Origin: Christensenella intestinihominis
GTDB taxonomy: Bacteria; Bacillota; Clostridia; Christensenellales; Christensenellaceae
NCBI RefSeq assembly: GCF_001678845.1
Contig: NZ_MAIQ01000001.1
Coordinates: 209,146-273,145, forward strand
Length of the DNA: 64,000 nucleotides
Direction of reading: 5' to 3'
The notes below the pieces were generated by a model, which saw only the letters and a list, made by a program, of their open reading frames with translations, was not told where the DNA came from and did not search any database. Position numbers and translations under genes: made by a program. Every line of letters begins with the position of its first letter. The first letter of the stretch is position 1. Below are positions 1-8,472 of this stretch, one piece after another.

Positions 1-623
1 TTCTTTTTAAAGCGGAATTCCGGCTCCATCAGGTTGAACTTACGATAGATTACTTCCTTTTTGATCTGTGGGACGACTTCGTATTCGTCTCCTTGTATCC
101 TGCTGAAATACTTCCGATACCATTCCTTCGGCATTTTTGTCATATGCTCGCCGCGGTAAACGCCGCTGCCCGCAATTCCCAATACCTTGTCGGAAATATC
201 CGTTGCCAAAATTCTGGTATCCAGTCCATGTTTGTCGCCGCCGAAATAATCATTCAAAAACATTGCAATCGTATAGGGCTCCTCGCCTGAGGAACACCCT
301 GCGCTCCAGATGCTTAGGTTCCCGTCACTGATCCGTGGTACGAGCTCAGGGAGCGCAACATTGCGTAAAAACTCAAAATGCTGTTCCTCCCGGTAGAAAT
401 ATGTAAAATTCGTTGTCAGTTTTGCCACCACAAGGGATACGTCTTCCCCCGTATGATCCGCCTCCATATGGCTGATAAAGTCCGAAAAGCTTTTAAAGCC
501 CCGCTTTTCAAGGACGTTGCCCAACCGGCCTTCAATCAATTGCTGCTTTTGGCTCAAATTGATTCCAAATCGCTGATACATAAAATCGCGCAGTTTATAA
601 AATTCATGAGTGTTCAGCTTCAT
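1..623 (-). CDS. cheR: Chemotaxis protein methyltransferase CheR (partial, C-terminus cut by window edge)
   Basis: Methylates glutamates on chemoreceptors using S-adenosylmethionine; it works against CheB (7395-8447). About 207 codons are present, starting at ATG 623 behind a weak AAGGG ribosome site. The N-terminal helical CheR domain covers roughly residues 1-80. The Rossmann methyltransferase domain then begins, with the typical motif WSAGCSSGEEPYTIA, which binds the cofactor. Near the cut end, the TDIS and NLMEPEFRF segments also fit CheR. It is the last gene seen of the fliK2-fliD-fliS-yaaR block, 14 bases downstream of yaaR. The missing C-terminal part lies outside the window, so whether the gene is intact cannot be judged. 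Confidence 0.93.
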   Translation of the reverse strand, partial: MKLNTHEFYKLRDFMYQRFGINLSQKQQLIEGRLGNVLEKRGFKSFSDFISHMEADHTGEDVSLVVAKLTTNFTYFYREEQHFEFLRNVALPELVPRISDGNLSIWSAGCSSGEEPYTIAMFLNDYFGGDKHGLDTRILATDISDKVLGIAGSGVYRGEHMTKMPKEWYRKYFSRIQGDEYEVVPQIKKEVIYRKFNLMEPEFRFKK

Positions 624-636
624 TCCATACCGCCCT

Positions 637-1086
637 TTACAGATACATGTCGACGAGCAAGCCCCTGATATCGTCAATATCGTCCAACAGGTTAATATTG
701 TCCTTTTCTTCTTCGAGAACGCTTTTCGTCATCGCATCCAGCTTTTCATTGACCTTGCTGATCATGGCAAAAATTTTGCTGCGTCCGTTCACGCCGATTT
801 TCCCTTCTTTATGAAATGCAAATCCATTGCTTACGGTCTCATTGAGCAATTTGGTAATCATTTCCCTGTATTTTTGCATTTCCCCCATATCTGCCCGTTC
901 GGAAAGCCGCCGCCCCTGCTTTTCAATCTGGCCGATCAACTCCTCAATGTGCCGTATATATACAGAATTCGATTCTTCCGTCAGCTTGCTGGAAAAAGTC
1001 AATTCCGTTCCTTGGGGGCTGACGGACTCAATATCGGCCCTCGACATCGATTCCATCGGTATATTGTTAATATTTTGTACCTTCAT
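637..1086 (-). CDS. YaaR family protein (DUF327)
   Basis: A 149-residue soluble, mostly helical protein of the YaaR/DUF327 family, seen from the overall pattern and the C-terminal segment with DDIDDIRGLLVDMYL. The biochemical role of the family is not established. In many Firmicutes it is found in or next to flagellar gene clusters, as here between a FliT/FlgN-like gene and cheR. It lacks a signal peptide and membrane segments, so it is probably cytoplasmic. It follows the upstream gene by 18 bases and is surely part of the same transcript. A link to flagellar assembly is inferred from its place only. Confidence 0.8.
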   Translation of the reverse strand: MKVQNINNIPMESMSRADIESVSPQGTELTFSSKLTEESNSVYIRHIEELIGQIEKQGRRLSERADMGEMQKYREMITKLLNETVSNGFAFHKEGKIGVNGRSKIFAMISKVNEKLDAMTKSVLEEEKDNINLLDDIDDIRGLLVDMYL

Positions 1087-1104
1087 GCAGCCCCTTTTCT
1101 TCCG

Positions 1105-1524
1105 TCACTTTGTTTGATTGAAAACCGTTCCCTCTAAGGCAATCTCCTGCATTTGCCTGCTGTACGCGCCGATGGTGTCCCGGCTTTGCCGGTTGGAACG
1201 CATCCGTTCTTTATATTCCTTCAAGATCAGGAGCATGGCTTCCATATTTTTTTCTTCCATCTCCTGAATCTGGGATAGAAGCTCGCTGCACAGCCATTTT
1301 TGCTTTTCCTCATCGTCCGAAGGCCCGGCCTCTGCGCTTTCCGTTTTATGCAGGCGCGATACGGCTTCTATCAACTGGCTGCGGGCATCCACCATATCTC
1401 CGAGTTCATTCATACGTTCCGCAGTATTCTCCCCTGCCAGCAAATCCGCTATCCTTCGCGTCAACTCCAGAAAACGCTGCAGCAGGCCCGCCTTTTCCTT
1501 CCATACGTTCTCTGTGCCCATCAT
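1105..1524 (-). CDS. Probable flagellar export chaperone, FlgN/FliT-like
   Basis: A 139-residue, highly charged, all-helical protein with no membrane segment. I do not recognise a precise family by motif. Size, predicted coiled-coil character (for example residues 70-105, rich in E, K, L, M) and position directly after fliS fit the small FliT/FlgN-type chaperones that bind FliD or the hook-associated proteins FlgK/FlgL. The start overlaps the fliS stop by 4 bases, so the two are translationally coupled. Since fliD-fliS-fliT is a common gene order, a FliT-like role is the best guess; a FlgN-like role cannot be excluded. Confidence 0.55.
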   Translation of the reverse strand: MMGTENVWKEKAGLLQRFLELTRRIADLLAGENTAERMNELGDMVDARSQLIEAVSRLHKTESAEAGPSDDEEKQKWLCSELLSQIQEMEEKNMEAMLLILKEYKERMRSNRQSRDTIGAYSRQMQEIALEGTVFNQTK

Positions 1525-1940
1525 TCCACTCCCTGCTCGTTTTCCTGCATATACATCCCGCTTTCAACCTGCGTTTTCACTTCACTCCATGCTTCAGATA
1601 AAGAGGTCAGCATTTCGATTACAGGCTCAATGCGTTCCATGTCGTTCGTGAGTCCTGTCTGCACGATTTCATCCACCATGAATTGATACAACTCCAGCAG
1701 GTTTTCAGAAATCGGGATGCTGAGATTGAGGCTTCTCACCAGCTCCAAAAGAATTTCCTCCGCCTTTTCAAAACACTCCGATACCCGGGCCGGTTCCTTG
1801 CTTTCCATATGGATTTTCGCAAGCTTTAATTGTTTGATACACCCTTCGTACAGCATAATTACAAGGTCGACAGGGCTCGCCGTCGTCACGTAATCCTGCT
1901 TATATTGGTTTTGTGGATTTGCAGTTGCATAAAAGGTCAT
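1521..1940 (-). CDS. fliS: Flagellin chaperone FliS
   Basis: FliS is the cytoplasmic chaperone that holds flagellin unpolymerised and delivers it to the export gate; in Bacillus it also works with FliW. The 139-residue protein begins with the typical YQQ-like stretch (NQYKQ), then the hallmark TASPVDLVIMLYEGCIKQL helix and a helical bundle through about residue 125. I chose ATG 1940 rather than the ATG 6 bases upstream because AAGGAG lies 7 bases before 1940 but only 1 base before the other. It lies 26 bases after fliD and overlaps the next gene. Confidence 0.95.
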   Translation of the reverse strand: MTFYATANPQNQYKQDYVTTASPVDLVIMLYEGCIKQLKLAKIHMESKEPARVSECFEKAEEILLELVRSLNLSIPISENLLELYQFMVDEIVQTGLTNDMERIEPVIEMLTSLSEAWSEVKTQVESGMYMQENEQGVE

Positions 1941-1966
1941 GACCATACTCCTTCCCGGTTACCGGG

Positions 1967-4276
1967 TCAGCCCAGCGTTGAAATTTGCTGCGACAGCCAG
2001 GTGCTCTGCGACTGGTATTGTGAAAGCAGCGATTCCATTTGTGCAAACTGGCTATACAGCCGTTCCTGCTCTTCGTACATCTTTTTAATCATGTCGCTCA
2101 TAGAGTCGCTCATATCATCGATCTTCTCGTTTGTATTTTTCAGGTTGACGCCTCTGATCTGGGTCCTGAACGCTGACATTTGATCGAAAAATTTCGTAAT
2201 GAGTCCGGACTCTGCAAATTCCGTCTCTTTGTTCGTCGAGGTGGAAACATTTGCCATAACGCGCGAAACCGCATCCGGGTCTTTTTTCATCGCATCCCGG
2301 AATTTGTCCTCGTCAAATGTAATTTGACCACCGTATTGCCCCTGTGAATACTTCGATGTGTTAAAGCCGATATCATAGGGTGAGAGACCCGCGCCTTCTA
2401 CTGTCTTGAAGATATCCATACGGAGGGATGACAAAAGGTCCTTGATTGTATTATCATTGCGCAGGATGCCCTTTTTTGCTTCCGTGTCCCATTTTTCAAT
2501 TTCCTTGTCGGACATTTCGTCGCTTTCACGCTGCGCCTGTGTCAACGGCGAATAATCATAATCGATTTCTTCCGTCACCTTGGAATATAACGATTGTGTC
2601 AGCTCGTTGTACGCTTTGACAAAAGATTTTACCTTATCCACTACCTTGTCGATATCCTGGTCCACGGAAAAATTTGCGGCCCCGAGGTTTTCCGAATTGT
2701 TTTCTGCGTCAAAGTCAACCTTAAGCGTAAATTGCAAGCCGTCCAGCGTAAAGATATTGGAGGACTGGGTAATCGTTTCCCCGTCAATTACAATGGTTGC
2801 GTCTTTCCCCTTTGCCTCCGTTTCCGCAGCTCCAAAGAAGGAAGCCGCGCCTCCGAATGCATTGGCGCCGTTGGCATTTTTTACGGAAACCGAAGCATTC
2901 CTTCCTGTTTCACTGCTCGTAAACACAAAGGAATCTGTAATCTGGCTGTACGTAAGCCGGGCTTTTGCATCCTTGTCCCCGTTGACCGTATTGATCATTT
3001 TTTCCAGGGTATCCGTTGAATTGAAGGAAAACTCAACATCGTTTACAATAAAACTGAATTTCCCGTCCTGATCCAGCTGAAGGTCAACGCCCATTTTTGC
3101 GGCGGCAGTTGCAATGGTGTCAGTCTGCCGGTCGATCATCTGGTAGCCTTCCGTTTCATCTTCCGCAATCCCGGTAATTCCGCCCTCGCCAAAGAAATTT
3201 GTTCCCTGCAGATTTTCGGTTTTGATTTCGGTCCCGCTGCCCTGCAGGTCGCTGCGCAGCATAAAGCGGTCGCGGTCATGATCGTAGGTCAGTGTAACCT
3301 TTGCGTCGGGGTCACTGTTTACCGTATCGATTACATCCCGCAGTTCCGTATCGCCGTCGAAATGGAAAATTTTCCCATTGATGCTGAATTCAATAAAGTC
3401 TTCACCGTTGTCTCCCAGTGTTTTTCCTGCAGCGGCTGCAATATCGCGCAAGGTCATATTTTCGTCGATCAGGCTCTCCGGCTCGGTTACAAGCTCGTCG
3501 ATTCCAAACGCACCGCTCCTGCCAAACACCTCCGGGCCAGCGACATTGCCAAACACGAGTGCGGTTTTCTCGCCTTTTACCGTGCTTTTAAACGAAATAA
3601 ATCCGTCGGACGAAAGCGACATAACCGCTTTTGCAGCGGAGGTGTTGTTCACATCGCTCATTACTTCGGAAAGCCTCTGGTCCTGATTGAATGTAAATGT
3701 TTGTCCATTGACCGAGAAAGAAACCCTGTCTGTCGAACTGCTGAACTGAAAGACGCTGGAGCCATCCTCATATTTCAAATCCCGCAATTCCGTCGTAGCC
3801 GAATCAGCTGCCAGTTTCTTGGTTCCCGTTACGGCTGCAAGCGAATTTGCATGTTCTGTTCCCGAAAGCCCGGCTACACGGTTACGGTATTGCTCGCCTT
3901 GAATGGTCGCATACTCCGCCAGTGTTGTTTTGGTAATCTGGTGGCGGGAAATCGATGCGGCAGAGGTCCCGGCAATATCAAAATATGCTCCATACTTATC
4001 TGAAATACTTATTTTGAATGCTTTATATACACTGGAAGAAAAAACATTGTCTTCGCTCAACTGGCTCATGTATTTATCGGTGAACTCCGTGACCAGTTTG
4101 TTGATATCGGTATACGCATCCCGTTTCCATTCCAGCTTTGTCTTGTTCTGGTACATACGGTCCAGCTTTGCCTGCTGGGCAGACATTGCTTTTTCGATCA
4201 GCGAATCCGTATCCAACCCTGAATTAAGGCCTGTAATCCTCGTTGTGCTATACCCGTTAATCGTATTCATTGCCAT
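1967..4276 (-). CDS. fliD: Flagellar filament cap protein FliD with three tandem inserted domains
   Basis: FliD caps the growing filament and helps flagellin fold into place outside the cell. The 769-residue protein has the FliD N-terminal domain (about 1-110, ITGLNSGLDTDSLIEKAM) and a FliD C-terminal domain (about 560-750) ending in a coiled coil. Between them lie three related modules starting near residues 184, 296 and 407. Each has the pattern F-S-V/I-N-G-x-x-F-x-F followed by a helix with VN and a second strand; they repeat every 111-112 residues. Many FliD proteins are 450-600 residues, so this is long. ATG 4276 is chosen because AAAGGATG precedes it; an upstream in-frame start at 4351 has none. 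It is secreted by the flagellar export system and lacks a classical signal. Confidence 0.95.
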   Translation of the reverse strand: MAMNTINGYSTTRITGLNSGLDTDSLIEKAMSAQQAKLDRMYQNKTKLEWKRDAYTDINKLVTEFTDKYMSQLSEDNVFSSSVYKAFKISISDKYGAYFDIAGTSAASISRHQITKTTLAEYATIQGEQYRNRVAGLSGTEHANSLAAVTGTKKLAADSATTELRDLKYEDGSSVFQFSSSTDRVSFSVNGQTFTFNQDQRLSEVMSDVNNTSAAKAVMSLSSDGFISFKSTVKGEKTALVFGNVAGPEVFGRSGAFGIDELVTEPESLIDENMTLRDIAAAAGKTLGDNGEDFIEFSINGKIFHFDGDTELRDVIDTVNSDPDAKVTLTYDHDRDRFMLRSDLQGSGTEIKTENLQGTNFFGEGGITGIAEDETEGYQMIDRQTDTIATAAAKMGVDLQLDQDGKFSFIVNDVEFSFNSTDTLEKMINTVNGDKDAKARLTYSQITDSFVFTSSETGRNASVSVKNANGANAFGGAASFFGAAETEAKGKDATIVIDGETITQSSNIFTLDGLQFTLKVDFDAENNSENLGAANFSVDQDIDKVVDKVKSFVKAYNELTQSLYSKVTEEIDYDYSPLTQAQRESDEMSDKEIEKWDTEAKKGILRNDNTIKDLLSSLRMDIFKTVEGAGLSPYDIGFNTSKYSQGQYGGQITFDEDKFRDAMKKDPDAVSRVMANVSTSTNKETEFAESGLITKFFDQMSAFRTQIRGVNLKNTNEKIDDMSDSMSDMIKKMYEEQERLYSQFAQMESLLSQYQSQSTWLSQQISTLG

Positions 4277-4379
4277 AATGACACATCCTTTCTTATATCG
4301 TTCGTCGGCGATAAAAATCCTCACTATTTCTATCGGAAAATGCGGCCGCAAACTTTAATACAGCGGCGTGATACAAGCC

Positions 4380-5333
4380 CTATATGTGGACAAAATACTC
4401 AACCTCGGCAAGCCTTTGCGAACTATACGCGCAGCTTGCATAATCATAGTTCTTAAGCTGCCGTCCCGCCTGGGCGATCGCAACACCCCGTCCGGCGTCG
4501 TATGATCCGTCGGCCGATGGGCTGACGACCTGCAGGTGCCCGTGTCCGCTGCTGTTTTTCCATGATGTTACTGCAGGCATTCCCATATTTGCATATTGCT
4601 GCGCCTCTTCCGGAGAAACCTTCCTCCATCCATAGGTTTGTCCGTATGTATTCAGCCAGTCGTTAACCCCGTTTGCATCAAGCTCCCTGGCGTCCTCCTG
4701 GCCGGAGGAAGCGGGCGCACCCGACGCGCTGATATAATGCGGTACTTCCGCGCCCATGGCCCGCGTGACATCCCACGCAAAAATATTGCAGTAGGTGTCG
4801 CCGCTTCCACTCTTATTGACGCGATAGCGTTCATTGGTTTCCACATGGAATTGATCGATGACTGCACGATAGGTCGACGCATTCCTTTCTCCTACATGAT
4901 TTGTAAGCAATGGATTCGCTTCCAGCCATGATTGGCTCGGAATTCCCTGCGCCGCCGTCTGGGTATAAGGATCGATATAATTGTGCTGGCAATATTGCTG
5001 TGCCTGCGATATTCCGCTGCTGCCTGCCAAAAGGTTGCCCAAAGAGCCCTGGCTTTTCTGTCCCATCAACAAGAGCAATAAAAGCATGGTGAACATCTCG
5101 CTGCTGCTGCCGCCCATCCCCATCAAGGAGGAAGCTCCGCCCATTCCCATGACTCCGTTCATATAGGAATCGCTTCCTGTATCGTTGAAACTGCCAATCG
5201 AGCTTGCAGACAATGCCATATAATTGCTCAGCAATTCTGCAAACGAGCCGTTTGTATTGGAGGCCGCCTGGGTGTTACCCGTAGGATAAGACGTATTTAT
5301 CTGGTTTGTAGGATCGATCGAACCAATCGGCAT
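4380..5333 (-). CDS. Flagellar-locus papain-like (Cys/His) peptidoglycan hydrolase-type protein
   Basis: A 317-residue protein in two parts. Residues 1-140 are low-complexity, rich in S, G, M and N, with a hydrophobic leucine run at 80-90 and no normal signal peptide. Residues about 150-317 resemble a Cys/His hydrolase domain that I know from phage and prophage endolysin-like proteins: TYCNIFAWDV puts the nucleophile at Cys182, and GHGHLQVV gives the histidine (His266 most likely). It sits between fliK2 (15 bases upstream) and fliD. Flagellar rods need a local opening in peptidoglycan, done in proteobacteria by the FlgJ muramidase. A similar job with a different enzyme fold is an inference; the N-terminal part could be an export or rod-binding region. 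Confidence 0.6.
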   Translation of the reverse strand: MPIGSIDPTNQINTSYPTGNTQAASNTNGSFAELLSNYMALSASSIGSFNDTGSDSYMNGVMGMGGASSLMGMGGSSSEMFTMLLLLLLMGQKSQGSLGNLLAGSSGISQAQQYCQHNYIDPYTQTAAQGIPSQSWLEANPLLTNHVGERNASTYRAVIDQFHVETNERYRVNKSGSGDTYCNIFAWDVTRAMGAEVPHYISASGAPASSGQEDARELDANGVNDWLNTYGQTYGWRKVSPEEAQQYANMGMPAVTSWKNSSGHGHLQVVSPSADGSYDAGRGVAIAQAGRQLKNYDYASCAYSSQRLAEVEYFVHI

Positions 5334-5347
5334 TTATTTCCCTCCTG

Positions 5348-6994
5348 TTATATTTGAATATCGATTCCCGAAATGCTGATCTTTTTTTCGTTCTCCAGCG
5401 TTTTAAGCACATTGAGCGGGGTTGCCCGCTCCTTCAGTCCGGTAACGGATACCCTGCTGAGCGGAAATCCGTCGCTCTTCATCTGTGCGGCAAATTCCTC
5501 CGAGTTTTCCAAAAAAAATTGTCTCACAGGCTCATCCATAATCCGGAATTCTACCGAGAGATTATCCGGGGGCTCTGATCGAAGCACCGCCTCCACACGT
5601 CCCATATGTTGCGTATCCAGTCCAATCAACACAGTGACCGCTGTTTTTTCACCGGGCTTTTGCGCATGGCTGCGTTCAAAAACATACAAATCAGCCGTGC
5701 CTTTCCCTTCCCGTGTTTCATACGGAATTTGACAATAGCAAAATTGTTCCATTTGATTTCCGAGACGTGCCTGGGTATTTAAATCATTCGCCTTTTGCGC
5801 CGCAGGACTCGTCTCTCCCATCAGCTTTATGACGCCGCTTTTTAATGACTCCGTAAGGCCTTGTTGCCCATGAACGGTGTCTTGGAGCACTTTTGCATCA
5901 TTCTGAATATCGCCGCCCTTTATCCGTACAAAGAGCCGGCTGAGCGTTTCAAGTAAATTCCCGGCTTCCCGCCCATTTACCGCCTCCGTGAGGGGCTGCA
6001 CATCCATTTTGCCGTCCTGCATTGTTTGGCCGGATTTCGGTATTGCCGCCATATCACTTTTTGGTATGTCGGCGTGAACCTGCTTCAGGCCTGCATCAAC
6101 AGGCGTTTGTTCCCGGCTTCCGTTTACAGGTGCCTGGGCCTCAGGCCTCCCGGCCGCTTCCCGCGCAAAACGAAGTCCCTCCGTCAGTACGGTTTCAAAT
6201 TGCTGTCTTTCTCCCGGCGAAAGCGGTAATTTTTCCAGGAACGCTTGAACGGAAGCTTGTATTTCCGCATCACCCGAATCGAACAAATTCAATTGGACAG
6301 CCAATCGCTCAAATCCCATATTCTGTAATTCCATCGCTTGCTTCGGCGTTGCCTGGGCCATTACCCTGTCACGAAAAACCTCCGTAAAAAGGTCTTTCCC
6401 TGATTGTTGGATCAACTGTCCGATTTCCTCAATGTCTTTCCCAAAATTGGCATCTCCCGAACACCATTTCATTAAGATTTCCGCATTTTCCGGAGTTGGG
6501 GGAATTTTGTTGGCCGCCATAAACACTGCAATTGACGTTGGTATCTCGGGCAGGCTTTCAGCAACCCAAAACAAATCAGCGATCTTCTCAGGCGTAGGTT
6601 CAATATGAAAACGCAGCAACAGCTGTGTTGCAGCCGCATTCGTGCGGGAAGGCGGCAGGCCCATATCCATCAGGAAGACCTGGAGCTCGTTTGCCTCCAG
6701 ATCAACTGTCTGGCCGTTGACTGCGCTTAGCCTGAGATATGCTGTGCCGGAATCCTTACTTACCATCGTCAGTTCAACAAAATCCCCGGGCTTTATGAAT
6801 AATCCCTTGGGAAATTGCGCGTGGATTTCGTGGCCTTCGGGCGTCCTGAACGTTGCTTCCTTCCCGGAAACCTCGATCACTTCCACACTCACCGTATCGC
6901 CGGCAGAAAGGTCTGCAAAAGGCGCGGTACTGGTTTGCATTCCGCTTCCCGGTTCCGTTGTGGCGATATTCGTTATACCTGTAATCTGCTGCAT
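5348..6994 (-). CDS. Second FliK-like flagellar hook-length control protein
   Basis: A 548-residue protein with a beta-rich N-terminal domain (about 30-110), a helical middle (about 110-290), a Q/G/D-rich linker and a C-terminal domain (about 410-548) containing LIGLDTQHMGRVEAVLR. That last pattern matches the secreted-substrate switch domain of FliK (compare PEHLGGLSIMLS in the fliK at 15507-16754). FliK measures hook length and tells FlhB to change export substrates. Two FliK-type genes in one locus are seen in other Clostridia, and the division of labour is not known. The neighbouring FhlX (an FlhB C-domain homolog) on the opposite strand fits the same switch. The gene begins a second minus-strand block after fhlX/cheB. 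Confidence 0.72.
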   Translation of the reverse strand: MQQITGITNIATTEPGSGMQTSTAPFADLSAGDTVSVEVIEVSGKEATFRTPEGHEIHAQFPKGLFIKPGDFVELTMVSKDSGTAYLRLSAVNGQTVDLEANELQVFLMDMGLPPSRTNAAATQLLLRFHIEPTPEKIADLFWVAESLPEIPTSIAVFMAANKIPPTPENAEILMKWCSGDANFGKDIEEIGQLIQQSGKDLFTEVFRDRVMAQATPKQAMELQNMGFERLAVQLNLFDSGDAEIQASVQAFLEKLPLSPGERQQFETVLTEGLRFAREAAGRPEAQAPVNGSREQTPVDAGLKQVHADIPKSDMAAIPKSGQTMQDGKMDVQPLTEAVNGREAGNLLETLSRLFVRIKGGDIQNDAKVLQDTVHGQQGLTESLKSGVIKLMGETSPAAQKANDLNTQARLGNQMEQFCYCQIPYETREGKGTADLYVFERSHAQKPGEKTAVTVLIGLDTQHMGRVEAVLRSEPPDNLSVEFRIMDEPVRQFFLENSEEFAAQMKSDGFPLSRVSVTGLKERATPLNVLKTLENEKKISISGIDIQI

Positions 6995-7089
6995 CCCTCT
7001 TGTTTTCCTTTCTTATTTTCTATTGCATGGCGCTTTGGCCGTGGTATAATGTACCTGAATATTAAAAAACCAAGCGTGGAGCATTCGTT
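6995..7089. promoter_or_regulatory. Divergent promoter region between fliK2 and fhlX
   Basis: On the plus strand a sigma-A promoter is clear: TTGCAT at 7023-7028, 16 bases, then TATAAT at 7045-7050, pointing to fhlX. On the minus strand TTGGTT, 16 bases and CATTAT form a weaker candidate for fliK2. The two overlap in the same 60 bases, so they may compete. No sigma-D pattern is seen here. If the minus-strand promoter is real, fliK2 to cheR is a separate transcript from the main operon. Confidence 0.6.
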
Positions 7090-7383
7090 ATGAAGCAAAA
7101 TCCCGACCGCCGCCGGCTTCAGGCCGCCGCCCTCAAATATGATCCCTTATCCGGCGATGCGCCTATCATCGCCGCACTTGGCATAGGGCCTGTCGCTGAA
7201 AAAATCATTGAAACAGCGGAAGAACACCATGTGCCTGTCGTTGAGGATAAACCTCTTTCCGACGTTCTTGCGGGCTTCTCTGTAGGCGATGTCATTCCTC
7301 CGAAGCTTTATGAGGCTGTAGCCCGGATTCTTGTTTTCGTCAGCCAGAAAGACGCTGAATTTCGGGGAAAACTGCCATTTTAA
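7090..7383 (+). CDS. FhlX: FlhB C-terminal-domain homolog (type III export switch-like)
   Basis: A 97-residue protein equivalent to the cytoplasmic C-terminal domain of FlhB/EscU, lacking the membrane part. The pattern AALKYDP, GPVAEKIIETAEEHHVPVVED and IPPKLYEAVARILVFV is typical of this stand-alone family. FlhB's own C-domain carries the autocleavage site NPTH, which is absent here. Such proteins can stand in for the FlhB C-domain in export switching. This is the only plus-strand gene in the first 28 kb. It has its own sigma-A promoter 40 bases upstream and a GGAG site before ATG 7090. It runs towards cheB, whose stop is 12 bases away. Confidence 0.85.
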   Translation: MKQNPDRRRLQAAALKYDPLSGDAPIIAALGIGPVAEKIIETAEEHHVPVVEDKPLSDVLAGFSVGDVIPPKLYEAVARILVFVSQKDAEFRGKLPF

Positions 7384-7394
7384 ACATCCGTTCA

Positions 7395-8447
7395 TCAGGC
7401 CTGCCGCTTTGTCAGGTAATTCATCAAGGCATCTGCAATTTGGTCGAGCGGGGCCTGCGTCGTAACCGCACCCATCCTTTTGGCAACCATCGGCATTCCA
7501 TATACGACGCAGCTGGCTTCGTCCTGTCCGATGGTGTAGGCGCCTTTTTCTTTCATTTCAAGAAGCCCCTGGGCGCCGTCCGCACCCATTCCGGTCAGGA
7601 TAATTCCTACCGTATTCCGATCCGCAAACTTTGCCACAGACTGAAACATTACATCCACCGACGGGCAGTGACCGTTTACTTTCTCACCCTGCCATAGGTG
7701 AATCACCATATCGGTCCCCCGCTTAATAATTTGCAGGTGCCTGTCTCCTGGTGCAATATATGCGTGTCCCGGTTTTACGATGTCATTTTCTTCCGCTTCC
7801 TTCACAGAAAACGCACACTCCTTATCCAGCCGTTGCGCATACATTTTTGTGAAAACGGGCGGCATGTGCTGTGTAATCACCATACCGGGGATGTTCGCCG
7901 GAAGCCGCCTCAAAATCGTGCTTGTAGCCTCGGTTCCTCCGGTTGACGCTCCAAGTGCAATCAAACCGGCACGCAATGAAATACCCGGCACGGCCGCCAG
8001 TTTGCTGCGCGCCGCCATGGCAGCTGCGGCGCGTTTGGCCTTCACATCAACACCGGCTGCAACGAGAACCTTCTCTTCGACTTCCCTTGAAAAACTTGCC
8101 ATGATTTCTCCTGATGTGGCGGAAGGTTTCTCAATAAAATCCACCGCCCCGGCGCGCATCGCATCAAACACCGCCCCGTCAAGCGAGCTAACCATCACAA
8201 CCGGAAGCGGGTGCTGCGGCATCAGTATTTTAAGGAATTCCAGCCCGCTCATTCGCGGCATTTCTATATCCAGCGTCATTACATCCGGTTTAAGCGCAAG
8301 AATTTTATCCCTTGCTTCATACGGGTCTTTTGCAGTGCCTGCAATAGCCACTTTGGGATGATTTGTAAACGCATCCGCAATTGCCGTCCTGAAGAAAGCG
8401 GAATCGTCGACAATGAGCAATTTAATTTTTCGATTATTGACCACCAT
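7395..8447 (-). CDS. cheB: Protein-glutamate methylesterase/deamidase CheB
   Basis: Removes methyl groups from chemoreceptors when phosphorylated by CheA. The 350-residue protein has an N-terminal receiver domain (about 8-125) with acidic pair Asp14/Asp15, phospho-site Asp60 (TLDIEMPRMSG) and the switch lysine in EKPSA. A linker precedes the methylesterase domain (about 160-345) with the serine motif GASTGGTEA, QHMPPVFT and the aspartate motif LTGMGADGAQG. All expected residues are present. It follows fliY in the minus-strand motility operon and faces fhlX end to end. Its partner CheR is 6.8 kb further down, at the edge of the window. Confidence 0.96.
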   Translation of the reverse strand: MVVNNRKIKLLIVDDSAFFRTAIADAFTNHPKVAIAGTAKDPYEARDKILALKPDVMTLDIEMPRMSGLEFLKILMPQHPLPVVMVSSLDGAVFDAMRAGAVDFIEKPSATSGEIMASFSREVEEKVLVAAGVDVKAKRAAAAMAARSKLAAVPGISLRAGLIALGASTGGTEATSTILRRLPANIPGMVITQHMPPVFTKMYAQRLDKECAFSVKEAEENDIVKPGHAYIAPGDRHLQIIKRGTDMVIHLWQGEKVNGHCPSVDVMFQSVAKFADRNTVGIILTGMGADGAQGLLEMKEKGAYTIGQDEASCVVYGMPMVAKRMGAVTTQAPLDQIADALMNYLTKRQA

Positions 8448-8472
8448 ATTCTATCAATCCTATGCAAAAATT

